This document shows positions 1-7,333 of a DNA stretch of 61,788 nucleotides, in pieces. Numbering within the stretch: position 1 is the stretch's first letter; every line of letters begins with the position of its first letter. This DNA is from CBDAPE01 sp965198325 (GTDB lineage Bacteria; Pseudomonadota; Alphaproteobacteria; UBA828; JAPUJA01): contig CBDAPE010000009.1 of the NCBI GenBank assembly GCA_965198325.1, forward strand, positions 1 through 61,788. Reading direction: 5' to 3'. Below the pieces are notes generated by a model. It did not search any database. It was not told the DNA's origin and saw only the letters and a list, made by a program, of their open reading frames with translations. The translations under genes were made by a program, and so were the position numbers.

Positions 1-749
1 GTGAGCGCGGATTGGATGCCGAGGAGCGTCAGGCCCTGGAGGCGGACGCCGTAGCGCATCCGGTCGGCGAGCACGCGTTCTGCAGCTTCCACCCCCTTCT
101 CTGTGTCCCGCCGCCACGGGTCGCAGCCTTGGCGGTCCACGAAGGACCGCTCGTCCCACGACCACTCGGAGTCCGGCGCCGCGCGGCGGCGGGCCAGCCG
201 AGCCGCAAGGTCAGCGCCGCGGTCCACGACGCGGTCACGCGCTCTCTCCGCCGCGCTGAGCTCTTGGATCACGCTGTCGATCTCCGAGCGGACCTCTTCG
301 GGCATGTACGGTTTGTCACGGGCGGCAGTCTTCAACTCACTGCGCAGCATGTGGTACTCGCCGGTGTAGATGACGTGGACGCCCTGCTTCTCCGCACGGT
401 CCGCCTGCCGGTTCCATTCCTCCCTGAGCACCTGCCAGCGCTCGAGCGAGGTCCGCGTCCCGGCTTCGATCCGGTCCTGCCTTTCGCTCTCCGCCAGGCG
501 CCCGTCCCAGTCGTAGACCCGGCGAAGCCGCCAGAGAAGCTGGTCCGTCCGCGTGCCGTCGTCGTCGGCCGGCGCCGGGTCCGGTTGCGCTGCCGCGCCG
601 GTGTCCGCCGCGAACCTGAAGAAGGCCAGCTCATGGCTCAGCCGTTGCCGCTCGCGCGCCTCCCGTTCGGCCTCCGCCAACTCCCGGTCGTCCTCGCGGA
701 TGCGGGCGAATGAGCCCCCACCGGGTATCGGTGGGTGGATGGATGCCAT
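1..749 (-). CDS. Coiled-coil, charged protein, 3' end outside window
   Basis: A minus-strand frame is open from an ATG at 749 to the left edge without a stop, about 249 codons. The product is very rich in Arg, Glu, Ala and Gln with heptad-like stretches (for example around LAEAEREARERQRL near the N-terminus), so a long coiled coil is likely. A Trp/Asp-rich segment (EWSWDERSFVDRQ) lies near the visible end. I do not recognise the family. Its place beside relics of mobilisation genes suggests a plasmid or conjugative-element accessory protein, but that is inference. No good ribosome binding site precedes 749, and the start overlaps the divergent gene at 739 by 11 bases, so one of the two starts is probably wrong or the pair was brought together by a rearrangement. 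Confidence 0.5.
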   Translation of the reverse strand, partial: MASIHPPIPGGGSFARIREDDRELAEAEREARERQRLSHELAFFRFAADTGAAAQPDPAPADDDGTRTDQLLWRLRRVYDWDGRLAESERQDRIEAGTRTSLERWQVLREEWNRQADRAEKQGVHVIYTGEYHMLRSELKTAARDKPYMPEEVRSEIDSVIQELSAAERARDRVVDRGADLAARLARRRAAPDSEWSWDERSFVDRQGCDPWRRDTEKGVEAAERVLADRMRYGVRLQGLTLLGIQSAL

Positions 750-1554
750 GCGTGCCGTGGCAAAGGAGATCGAGGTCGCGCCCGGACACCCGTTGGACAG
801 ACTTTTGTTCCCGTGGCACACCGGCTGGGACCGGCGGTGCGTGCATGCGCGGGTTCGGGAGGCCGCGAGGGAGTTCCCGGACGGATATGTGCCGCAGGGC
901 TTCGTGTGCTTTCCGGTACGCCACGTCGGAGAGAGGTCGCTGCCCGCAACCAGCAAGTACGGCGAGCTCGAAGTGGTCTCGCGGATCAGGCGGCCGACGG
1001 TCGGCGGGCGCCCCGTGTCGGGCTCATACCTGTTCTTCGGGGTGGTGGCGCTGACCACCAGGCGGCGCGGATACGAGTGCGTGCGGGGCTGGGCACAGCC
1101 CATCGTGTCGGTCCACCGCCCGGTGCCGGTGGATTCGAACTTCGAGCGCCAGGCCTTCGGGACGCTCCAGACGACGCTGTGGATACCGAGCAAGGAATTC
1201 CCGGATACCGAGTTTGAGATGGAGAAGCCGGTGTTCGAAATAGACACGGAGCAAGGGCCGTGTTTGCCGGACTTCCTCATCCACGCGCGGCGGAAGGGCG
1301 AGGTGCGAACCTGGGTGGTGGAAGTGATGGGCTTCGAACGGCCGGACTATCTCGCCGGCAAGGAGGTCACGCACGAACGCATGCAGGAGCTGGGACCCGT
1401 CATTCTCATGGACGGGAAGCGGTTCGAGGCAGGGTTGACCGACGAGGGCCGGAAGGTGACCGAACGGATGCGAGCCGACGTGGAGGGGGAGTGGCTGGGG
1501 CGACCGGAGGACGGTGTCGACGGGTTAAGCTTACACCAGAGACTGAATGGGTAA
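739..1554 (+). CDS. DUF1173-like protein with nuclease-like C-terminus
   Basis: A 271-residue protein if it starts at the ATG at 739 (748 is an alternative). The C-terminal half carries LPDFLIHAR followed about 12 residues later by TWVVEVMGFERPDY. This resembles the D...ExV core of PD-(D/E)XK nuclease-like folds, as I recall it from DUF1173 proteins of conjugative elements. The frame stays open upstream to 553, but that stretch is a Ser/Arg/Ala-rich mirror of the minus-strand gene and is unlikely to be translated. DUF1173 members are usually longer, so the N-terminus may have been lost at a junction near 740. Function unknown; a role in plasmid or ICE biology is inferred from the family and neighbours only. 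Confidence 0.5.
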   Translation: MDAMRAVAKEIEVAPGHPLDRLLFPWHTGWDRRCVHARVREAAREFPDGYVPQGFVCFPVRHVGERSLPATSKYGELEVVSRIRRPTVGGRPVSGSYLFFGVVALTTRRRGYECVRGWAQPIVSVHRPVPVDSNFERQAFGTLQTTLWIPSKEFPDTEFEMEKPVFEIDTEQGPCLPDFLIHARRKGEVRTWVVEVMGFERPDYLAGKEVTHERMQELGPVILMDGKRFEAGLTDEGRKVTERMRADVEGEWLGRPEDGVDGLSLHQRLNG

Positions 1555-1860
1555 ATCGAGCGGGCGGGTTGACAAGTGGCTCGATGGCCAGTGCACTGGC
1601 TTGCGGAGCCTTGAGGACATTGTGACCGTTCGTTGAATTGCTCAGAAGTGCATGATCGACTGGCTGTCGAACAGACGTTCGGCCGGTGCGCGGCGCGGAT
1701 CGAACTGTGGTAGGAATCGAGAATGGGTGAGCCACACACCAGTCAAGCACTTCGGGATTGCGATGGCGCATCCTCGCTCGATCTCGCAGGGACGCATTTC
1801 GGCGCCTCGATTTGAGGCCATGCGCGGTTGCAGATCAGGGGCCAGCTTGAGCGGAATAGC
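1555..1860. other. No gene seen
   Basis: About 306 bases between the DUF1173-like gene and the BrnT fragment. Short frames exist on both strands but none has a credible start, a recognisable motif or protein-like composition. No hairpin terminator was noticed. Confidence 0.5.
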
Positions 1861-2022
1861 GTGTTAGAGTTCGACTGGGGTCCGGCCAAGGCGGCGAGCA
1901 ATCTGCGGAAGCACAAGGTCAGTTTCGAACTTGCCGCGACGGTCTTCTCGGATCGGCTTGCAACTTCGGTTCTGGACGAGGATCACGGTGCGTTCGAGGA
2001 ACGATGGATAACCATGGGTGTC
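1861..2022 (+). pseudogene. brnT: BrnT-family toxin, truncated by IS
   Basis: The first ~54 codons match the N-terminal part of BrnT ribonuclease toxins: LEFDWGPAKAASNLRKHKVS, then FELAATVF and a D..H..FEERW segment. BrnT normally has about 90-100 residues and works with the antitoxin BrnA encoded just downstream. Here the reading frame runs into the left end of an IS256-type element at about 2023, so the C-terminal part and brnA are missing. The GTG at 1861 is preferred because it puts the start right at the conserved L-E-F-D-W motif, with GAGCGGA upstream; an in-frame ATG at 1828 would add 11 unsupported residues. The fragment is very unlikely to be active. Confidence 0.75.
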
Positions 2023-2976
2023 GCTGAGAGTGTCAGATATCTTGTGTAAATGAGTGCCGTGGGTCCAATATTTAGTATGGGAGGACCTACGATGAGGACT
2101 ATCAGACCTGAACTTCTGGACGAACTTCTGGCCGATTACGAGAAGCCGGATGACCTGCTGGGCGAAGACGGGCTGTTCAAGCAGCTCAAGGCGGTGCTCT
2201 TGGAGCGGGCGCTTGACGCCGAGCTGAGCGATCACCTGGGCTACGAGAAGGGTGACCCGGCCGGTCGCGGCACGGGTAACAGCCGCAACGGCTACTCGGA
2301 CAAGACGGTGCTGAGCGAGGATGGCGAGATCGATATCGCCGTGCCGCGCGACCGCACCGGCACGTTCGACCCGCTGATCGTGCCCAAGGGCGAACGCCGT
2401 CTCGAGGGCTTCGACGATCGCATCGTGTCGCTGTATGCCCGCGGCATGACGGTGCGCGAGATACGTGGCCATCTGCAGGAGCTTTACGGGGTCGCGGTTT
2501 CGCCGGACCTGATCAGCCGGGTCACCGACGCGGTACTCGAGGAGGTCCGCGAATGGCAGAACCGACCGCTCGATGCGGTCTATCCGGTGGTGTTCTTTGA
2601 CGCGCTGCGGGTCAAGATCCGCGACGAAGGCCTGGTGCGCAACAAAGCAGTCTACGTTGCACTGGCCCTCACCGCTGAAGGCGAGAAGGAGGTTCTCGGG
2701 CTGTGGATCGAGCAGACCGAAGGCGCCAAGTTCTGGCTCAAGGTGATGAACGACCTCAAGACCCGCGGCGTCGCTGACATCCTGATCGCCGTGGTCGACG
2801 GCCTCAAGGGCTTCCCCGAGGCGATAACAACGGTGTTCCCCGAGACCACGGTGCAGACCTGCATCGTGCATCTGATCCGCAGTTCGCTGGCGTTCGTGTC
2901 GTGGAAGGACCGAAAGAGGATCATGCCCGATATCAAGGCGATCTACCGCGCCGAAACCGCCGAGACCGCGGCGGCC
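2023..2976 (+). mobile_element. IS256-family element, 3' half missing
   Basis: The left end is placed near 2023 (GAGAGTGTCAGATATCTTGTG), where BrnT similarity stops; this looks like an IS256-family terminus. A transposase follows, and the element stops abruptly at 2977, where an IS3-type element begins. The right half of the transposase and the right terminal repeat are not found after that IS (from 4489), so insertion was accompanied or followed by deletion. The exact left boundary is uncertain by a few bases. Confidence 0.7.
2092..2976 (+). pseudogene. IS256-family (Mutator) transposase, truncated
   Basis: The start ATG at 2092 follows a good GGGAGGACC ribosome binding site. The product has the typical IS256 N-terminus (LLERALDAELSDHLGYEKGD, then GNSRNGYSDKTV) and two of the three acidic DDE positions, in VVFFDALRVK and IAVVDGLKGF. 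About 295 residues remain of roughly 400. The third acidic residue and the NAIE..NR region are lost because the IS3-type element starts inside the gene. The frame reads through into that IS up to a stop near 3324, giving a meaningless fusion. It is inactive without help in trans. Confidence 0.85.
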
Positions 2977-3044
2977 TGTCTAAGTCAGCGCCTATGGGAC
3001 AGACTGAAGGGTTTTCATAAGGGAGTGTTTCTGGCTCATCATGG
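2977..3044 (+). repeat. Left terminal inverted repeat region of IS3-type element
   Basis: This is the outer ~68 bases. Its reverse complement pairs with 4421-4488 through shared blocks TGTC, ATGGGAC, GTTTTC, AAGGGAG and TTCTGGCTCATC, with mismatches and one-base offsets between blocks. Confidence 0.65.
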
Positions 3045-3063
3045 TGACGCGAAGGGAACGAAG

Positions 3064-3439
3064 ATGAGACAGAAATCAATGAGTTCGAGAGACGCCGCTG
3101 AGCAGACGGTTCGGGATATCCGGCGTCGGACGCGCAAGCAGTATTCGGCTGAAGAGAAGATCCGGATCGTGTTGTCGGGCCTGCGTGGCGAGGACAGCAT
3201 CGCTGAGCTGTGCCGCCGGGAAGGCGATCGCCGAGAGCCTTTACTACAGCTGGTCGAAGGAGTTCCTCGAGGCTGGCAAGAAACGGCTTTCGGGCGATAC
3301 CGCACGCCAGGCGTCCTCGGGTGAGGTCAAGGACCTGCGCAAAGAGATGCGCGACCTCAAGGAGGCGCTGGCCGAACAGGTGCTGGACAACCGGCTGCTA
3401 AAAAAAAGCATGACCGGGGCTGGGGGAGACGACGAATGA
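3064..3439 (+). pseudogene. IS3-family OrfA, frameshifted
   Basis: OrfA is the DNA-binding half of an IS3-family transposase. The N-terminal part (RRRTRKQYSAEEKIRIVLSG, then EDSIAELCRREG) is a helix-turn-helix typical of IS3 OrfA. The continuation IAESLYYSWSKEFLEAGKKR and a leucine-zipper-like tail (KDLRKEMRDLKEALAEQVLD) lies in the next frame. One extra base at 3223-3226 (GGCG) breaks the gene after CRREG. If it is removed, OrfA reads through to the stop at 3439 and overlaps orfB by four bases in ATGA, as is normal for such elements. It is either a real inactivating insertion or a sequence error. Confidence 0.75.
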
Positions 3440-4416
3440 GGTACCCCGCCGCCGAGAAGCTGGAGATCATCCGGCTAGTCGAACGCTCCCACCTGCCGGT
3501 CCGGCGCATCCTGGACAAGCTGGGCATTCCGGCGACCACATTCTACAGGTGGTACGATCGTTACCGGGCCTTCGGCGAAGCCGGCCTTGAAGACCGTACC
3601 CGTGGTCCCGGCCGGGTCTGGAACCGTATCCCCGACGATGTCCGCCGCCAGATCGTGGACCTGGCCCTCGATGAGCCGGAGCTGTCGCCGCGGGAACTGG
3701 CGGTGACGTTCACTGACACCAAGGGCTACTTCGTCTCGGAAGCGTCCGTCTACCGCCTGCTCAAGGCCCACGACCTGATCACCAGCCCGGCCTTCGTCGT
3801 CATCAAGGCTGCCGATGAGTTCCGCGACAAGACCACGGCCCCGAACCAGCTATGGCAGACTGACTTCACCTACCTCAAGGTGATCGGCTGGGGCTGGTTC
3901 TATCTGTCGACGATCCTGGACGACTTCTCGCGCTACATCATCGCCTGGAAGCTGTGCACCACCATGCGGGCCGACGACGTCACCGACACGCTCAAGCTGG
4001 CCCTCGAAGCATCGGGTTGTGACAGCGCCGAGGTCGTTCACAAGCCCCGGTTGCTCAGCGACAACGGCTCGTCCTATATCGCCGGCGATCTTGCAGCCTG
4101 GCTCAAGGAGCAGGGCATGGATCACGTCCGTGGCGCGCCAAACCATCCCCAGACCCAGGGCAAGATCGAACGCTGGCATCAGACCCTGAAGAACCGCGTC
4201 CTGCTGGAGAACTACTATCTGCCGGGCGATCTTGAGGCCGGCGTCAGCACCTTCGTCGAGCACTACAACCACCGCCGTTACCACGAAAGCCTCGGCAATC
4301 TAACGCCAGCCGACGTCTACTGCGGTCGGAACCACGCCATCATCGAGAGAAGGAGAAAGATCAAAGTCCTGACCATCCGTAAACGCCGCTTGGCCCATCA
4401 CCAGCAGGCGGCATAA
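3436..4416 (+). CDS. IS3-family transposase OrfB
   Basis: A 326-residue catalytic subunit of an IS3-type transposase, complete. It has an N-terminal HTH-like segment (VRRILDKLGIPATTFYRWYD) and an rve integrase core with the DDE triad at about D143 (WQTDFTY), D209 (LLSDNGSS) and E245 (QGKIERWH). The C-terminal NHRRYHESLGNLTPADVY segment is typical of the family. Its ATGA overlap with orfA is usual for translational coupling or frameshift production of OrfAB. It looks intact, but the orfA lesion may prevent transposition. Confidence 0.9.
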   Translation: MRYPAAEKLEIIRLVERSHLPVRRILDKLGIPATTFYRWYDRYRAFGEAGLEDRTRGPGRVWNRIPDDVRRQIVDLALDEPELSPRELAVTFTDTKGYFVSEASVYRLLKAHDLITSPAFVVIKAADEFRDKTTAPNQLWQTDFTYLKVIGWGWFYLSTILDDFSRYIIAWKLCTTMRADDVTDTLKLALEASGCDSAEVVHKPRLLSDNGSSYIAGDLAAWLKEQGMDHVRGAPNHPQTQGKIERWHQTLKNRVLLENYYLPGDLEAGVSTFVEHYNHRRYHESLGNLTPADVYCGRNHAIIERRRKIKVLTIRKRRLAHHQQAA

Positions 4417-4420
4417 CATC

Positions 4421-4488
4421 AACCAGGATGAGCCAGAACCTCCCTTGGAAAACCGCTTCGGTCGTCCCATTCATTCTGACGACGGACA
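4421..4488 (-). repeat. Right terminal inverted repeat region of IS3-type element
   Basis: This is the partner of the repeat at 2977-3044, and read on the minus strand it starts TGTCCGTCGTC. It fixes the right boundary at 4488, immediately after the orfB stop region. Confidence 0.65.
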
Positions 4489-4748
4489 CTCCGCCTCAAG
4501 ACCGTCCTCGATGATCAGGCGCGTCGCCAACCCACCAGTTCGCTGCGCCCCGTCTGCGACGACAAACGTCCCTCGATCAAGTCTCGAAGCCCTTCTCGCG
4601 TCCGTTCACTCCCTGGTATCCTTCTCGACATAGAGGTGCCTCCGTTCATGGACCGGCAAATGCCACGCCCGTTGAGATTCACACCTCAAAAGGATGCACC
4701 TCCTCCAAATTTCCTAGCAAGTTTAGAACTTCACCTTGAAGGCTGGCC
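4489..4748. other. IS junction DNA, no gene seen
   Basis: About 260 bases after the IS3 right end. It does not continue the interrupted IS256 transposase and shows no recognisable coding sequence. It probably represents junction DNA left by successive IS insertions and deletions. Confidence 0.4.
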
Positions 4749-5010
4749 CGTCAATCACAAGAAGGTCGGCATCAAGCCGATCCAGATCTATCCCGGCAGC
4801 CCTTGGGAAAACGGATACAATGAACGCTTCAATGGAACGCTGAGAAGAGAAGTCCTCAATGCCGAGTGGTTCTCAACGATCAAACAGGCTCAAACCGTCA
4901 TCAATGTGTGGCTCAAGCAGTACAACCATCTCCGCCCTCATCAGGCGCTAAACATGAGACCACCTGTCCCCGAAACTCTACAACAAACTGGTTCATACTC
5001 AGGGGGCTAG
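4749..5010 (+). pseudogene. IS3-family OrfB C-terminal fragment
   Basis: The last ~85 codons of a second, different IS3-family OrfB: VGIKPIQIYPGSPWENGYNE, then RFNGTLRREVLNAEWF and QYNHLRPHQALNMRPP. This includes the terminal catalytic Glu region (ENGYNERFN). The N-terminal two thirds are absent; the residues upstream of about 4749 are not transposase-like. It ends at a stop right at a junction with an oppositely oriented orfA fragment. Confidence 0.75.
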
Positions 5011-5192
5011 ACAAGTTCCCGAAGCTGTGACCTCCCCATACCACCATACAGCTTCCGCCACTTGTAATACGTAGCTTCGCTGACACCGGCTGACCGGATC
5101 GTAGTCTCGACTGTTCCCCCGGACGCCAGGTCCAGATCAATCTGGCGCAAAATCCCCAATATATCTTCTTCCGAAAAACGCTTCCGGGTCAT
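5007..5192 (-). pseudogene. IS3-family OrfA N-terminal fragment
   Basis: About 60 codons of an OrfA: TRKRFSEEDILGILRQIDLD followed by an HTH (TVETTIRSAGVSEATYYKWR) and KLYGGMGRSQLREL. The leucine-zipper tail is missing and the frame stops at 5007, at the junction with the plus-strand OrfB tail. ATG is present at both 5195 and 5192 after GGTGGGGGG. The two fragments point towards each other and share a break near 5007-5010. They could be the two ends of one element type fused by deletion or inversion. Confidence 0.7.
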
Positions 5193-5257
5193 CAAATCCC
5201 CCCACCAAAACCGTAAACTTACGATACCAACCTTGGCTCAGTTATAAGAGGGCAGGA

Positions 5258-5478
5258 CACCCGCGCCTGGCGGACTGGCTCGGGCACAACATTCCCGAGG
5301 GCCTCGCCGTGATGACCCTTCCGCCTCGCCATCGTCGTCGGATGCGCATCTCAAGTCCCGTCGAGCGCGCCGTTCAGCAGGAGATCAAGCGCAGGCTGTC
5401 AAGATCCGTGTCATCTCCAATCGCGGGGCCCTGATCCGCCTCGCCTCCGCCGTCCTCGTCGAGACCAACGTTGACGGG
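5258..5478 (+). pseudogene. Mutator-type transposase C-terminal scrap, frameshifted
   Basis: The reading HPRLADWLGHNIPEGLAVMT, LPPRHRRRMR, SSPVERAVQQEIKRR matches the C-terminal region of a Mutator/IS256-superfamily transposase (family pattern NIPEGLAVF.LP..HRRR.R..N.IER..QQE.KRR). After KRR the expected continuation (VKIRV.., ALIRLASAVLVE) appears in another frame, so the scrap is also frameshifted. No terminal repeats were identified. Confidence 0.6.
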
Positions 5479-5754
5479 CCAACCTACGCCGTGGATGGGC
5501 TACGGTCGGCCCGTCAACTTAACCCGCGTCCGACTCTCTCATAAAAACTGGACCACTTAATGGGGGCCGGCCACCGACGTCAAGGCTCTAAACGACCCAG
5601 AATACAGAAGCTTTCTTGACTACAACTGAGGAATCCGCGTAGAAAAAAGTGAGCTTCGACTGAGAGAATCAATCGAGGCTCTTTCCGCGCAAAGAGGTTT
5701 GCCAAGGTCCACGCGGAACGAAGACCAATCCAAGGGGCTTATATACAAAAGTGA
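5479..5754. other. No gene seen (IS-scar DNA)
   Basis: About 276 bases between the transposase scrap and the deoxyribosyltransferase-like gene. A short plus-strand piece ending DPEYRSFLDYN at a stop near 5630 could be the tail of a lost gene, but I cannot name it. Confidence 0.35.
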
Positions 5755-6246
5755 CTACTCGGCGGATTGACCGCCGGGGCCTCTTCGCATCCACCGTGCG
5801 AGCGCTTTGCTGGGATCGGTGATCTCCGTCACCGAACCGTACCAATAGGCCTCCCAACCCGCCTCCGGCAGGCCGGTGAACACCATCAGGTTTAGCGGAT
5901 AGGCCGCGCTGGCCGAGAAGCGGCGAAAGTCGTCCCGGAACAGAAACACGGGCTTCTCCCATGCGATGGCCATACCAAGCTCCACCATCACCCCCTCGTC
6001 CGGAGGGCAGCCGTTGACCACCGCGAACAGTCCGTCGGCGTTGCGCACGTCGCGAAGATCGGCCTGTCCAATCCGGTAGGCCCAGCCGGGGCTTGCTCGA
6101 TCGATCTGGTTGTTACGCGCGAACGGCTCCCATACCTTTGCACCCGTCGCTTCCAGGGCTGCCACCAGCGCCGCCAGCGGCTCCTCGCGCTGCTGTGTGG
6201 AGAAACCATAGGAGTTCGCTAGATACAGGGTCTTGTTCGAGGCCAT
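5755..6246 (-). CDS. Nucleoside 2-deoxyribosyltransferase-like protein
   Basis: A 163-residue soluble protein. The N-terminus KTLYLANSYGFSTQQ and the central DLRDVRNADGLFAVVNG, then DEGVMVELGMAIAWEKPVFL match the nucleoside 2-deoxyribosyltransferase family. The conserved D (GLFAVV.G..PDEG) and E (VMVELG) are at the ribosyl-transfer/catalytic positions. These enzymes exchange bases on deoxynucleosides; related proteins are also found in phage and toxin settings. The ATG at 6246 is chosen because it sits just before the conserved K-T-L-Y-L-A strand; an upstream ATG at 6282 would add 12 residues. It stands alone between the IS-rich segment and the aap operon, so its role here is not clear. Confidence 0.75.
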   Translation of the reverse strand: MASNKTLYLANSYGFSTQQREEPLAALVAALEATGAKVWEPFARNNQIDRASPGWAYRIGQADLRDVRNADGLFAVVNGCPPDEGVMVELGMAIAWEKPVFLFRDDFRRFSASAAYPLNLMVFTGLPEAGWEAYWYGSVTEITDPSKALARWMRRGPGGQSAE

Positions 6247-6527
6247 ATTCGCGTACCTGCTTGTCTCGTCCGACGCGTCCACGCCCGCCCCTACGCGCCG
6301 GACTCCAGCTGCTCTACCAGTCCCGTGATAAAGACGAGAAACGATGAACTGGAGCCTGGATTGTTACTCTCATATATTAATTCCTCATTTATCGTCTATT
6401 TACCGTCCTGCCTCTGATTTGCACAGCGCCGAGATAAGCTGTTGAACTGGTACAATTTATCCCGGAAACGAACGCCAAATCCCGAGCCGTTGACGTGACG
6501 GCGAAGACGCTCGCCGTTGAGAGAATG
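6247..6527. other. Intergenic; possible hairpin downstream of aapP
   Basis: About 280 bases with lower GC than the surroundings. A 7-bp stem with a 6-base loop (ACGGCGA...TCGCCGT, 6498-6517) lies just past the aapP stop. It has no clear T-tract on the minus strand, so it is only a weak terminator candidate. Confidence 0.35.
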
Positions 6528-7319
6528 TCACTGACTCAGGATTTGGCTAAGGAACAGCTTGGTACGATCATGCCTCGGGTTCGTGAAGAATTCATCTGGT
6601 TCGTTCTGCTCCACAATCTGGCCCTCGTCCATGAAGATGACCCGATTGGCGACCTTGCGTGCGAACCCCATCTCGTGGGTCACGCAAAGCATGGTCATAC
6701 CCGTCTCGGCCAAATCGACCATCACATCGAGCACTTCCTTGATCATTTCCGGATCAAGTGCCGACGTCGGTTCGTCGAACAACATGATGCGCGGATTCAT
6801 GCAGAGTGAACGGGCAATGGCCACACGCTGTTGCTGACCGCCCGAGAGCTGTCCGGGGTATTTCCTCGCCTGATCGGCAATCTTGACCCGTTCCAGGAAG
6901 CACATCGCCCGGTCTTCGGCTTTCCGCTTCGGCTCCTTGCGAACCCAGATCGGCGCCAGAGTGCAATTCTCGATCACCGACAAATGTGGGAACAGGTTGA
7001 ATTGCTGGAAGCATATACCGACTTCGGCGCGGATCTTGTCAACGTTCTTGATGTCGGAAGAAAGCATCGTGTCATCCACCTCGATCGTACCTTTCTGATG
7101 TTCCTCGAGGGCATTTATGCAACGGATCAGGGTCGATTTTCCGGAGCCCGACGGGCCGCAGATGACGATGCGTTCACCGCGATGGACCGTCAGATTAATG
7201 TCGCGGAGAACGTGGAATTCGCCAAACCATTTGTTCATGTCGATAATCCGGACAGCCACCTCGTCAGAGACCTTCAATGCCGAACGGTCAATTTCACGGT
7301 CAATAGCAAAATCGGACAT
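6528..7319 (-). CDS. aapP: General L-amino acid ABC transporter ATP-binding protein
   Basis: A 263-residue ATPase energising uptake of polar L-amino acids. Walker A (GPSGSGKST, ~55-63), Q-loop (CFQQFNLFPH, ~103-112), ABC signature LSGGQQQ (~158-164) and Walker B LFDEP (~180-184) are all intact. The start at 7319 is chosen because it precedes the usual variable leader and lies 14 bases after the aapM stop; the longer frame to 7616 overlaps aapM and is not protein-like. It is the last gene of the minus-strand operon aapJ-aapQ-aapM-aapP, the standard order in alphaproteobacteria. It closely resembles rhizobial AapP in length and motifs. Confidence 0.93.
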   Translation of the reverse strand: MSDFAIDREIDRSALKVSDEVAVRIIDMNKWFGEFHVLRDINLTVHRGERIVICGPSGSGKSTLIRCINALEEHQKGTIEVDDTMLSSDIKNVDKIRAEVGICFQQFNLFPHLSVIENCTLAPIWVRKEPKRKAEDRAMCFLERVKIADQARKYPGQLSGGQQQRVAIARSLCMNPRIMLFDEPTSALDPEMIKEVLDVMVDLAETGMTMLCVTHEMGFARKVANRVIFMDEGQIVEQNEPDEFFTNPRHDRTKLFLSQILSQ

Positions 7320-7333
7320 GATGCCGGTCCTTT

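Larger units (their letters stand above)
2977..4488 (+). mobile_element. IS3-family insertion sequence, 1.5 kb
   Basis: Both ends can be aligned by eye as imperfect inverted repeats. Each begins TGTC, and 13-14 bases further in come ATGGGAC-GACYGAAG, then GTTTTC-AAGGGAG and TTCTGGCTCATC. The element holds orfA (frameshifted) and an intact orfB in the usual overlapping order. It sits inside the IS256-type transposase. No target-site duplication is visible, in keeping with loss of the DNA on one side. It may be defective for transposition because orfA carries an extra base. Confidence 0.8.

Noticed and set aside
553..738. N-terminal extension of the DUF1173-like protein to 553
   Set aside because: The stretch is Ser/Arg/Ala-rich and is the mirror of the minus-strand coiled-coil gene; no ribosome binding site supports it.
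5580..5630. Short plus-strand tail ...ALNDPEYRSFLDYN followed by a stop
   Set aside because: It could be the end of a lost gene, but it is too short and not recognisable.
6498..6517. 7-bp stem with 6-base loop after aapP as a terminator
   Set aside because: No T-tract follows on the transcribed strand; noted only within the intergenic description.
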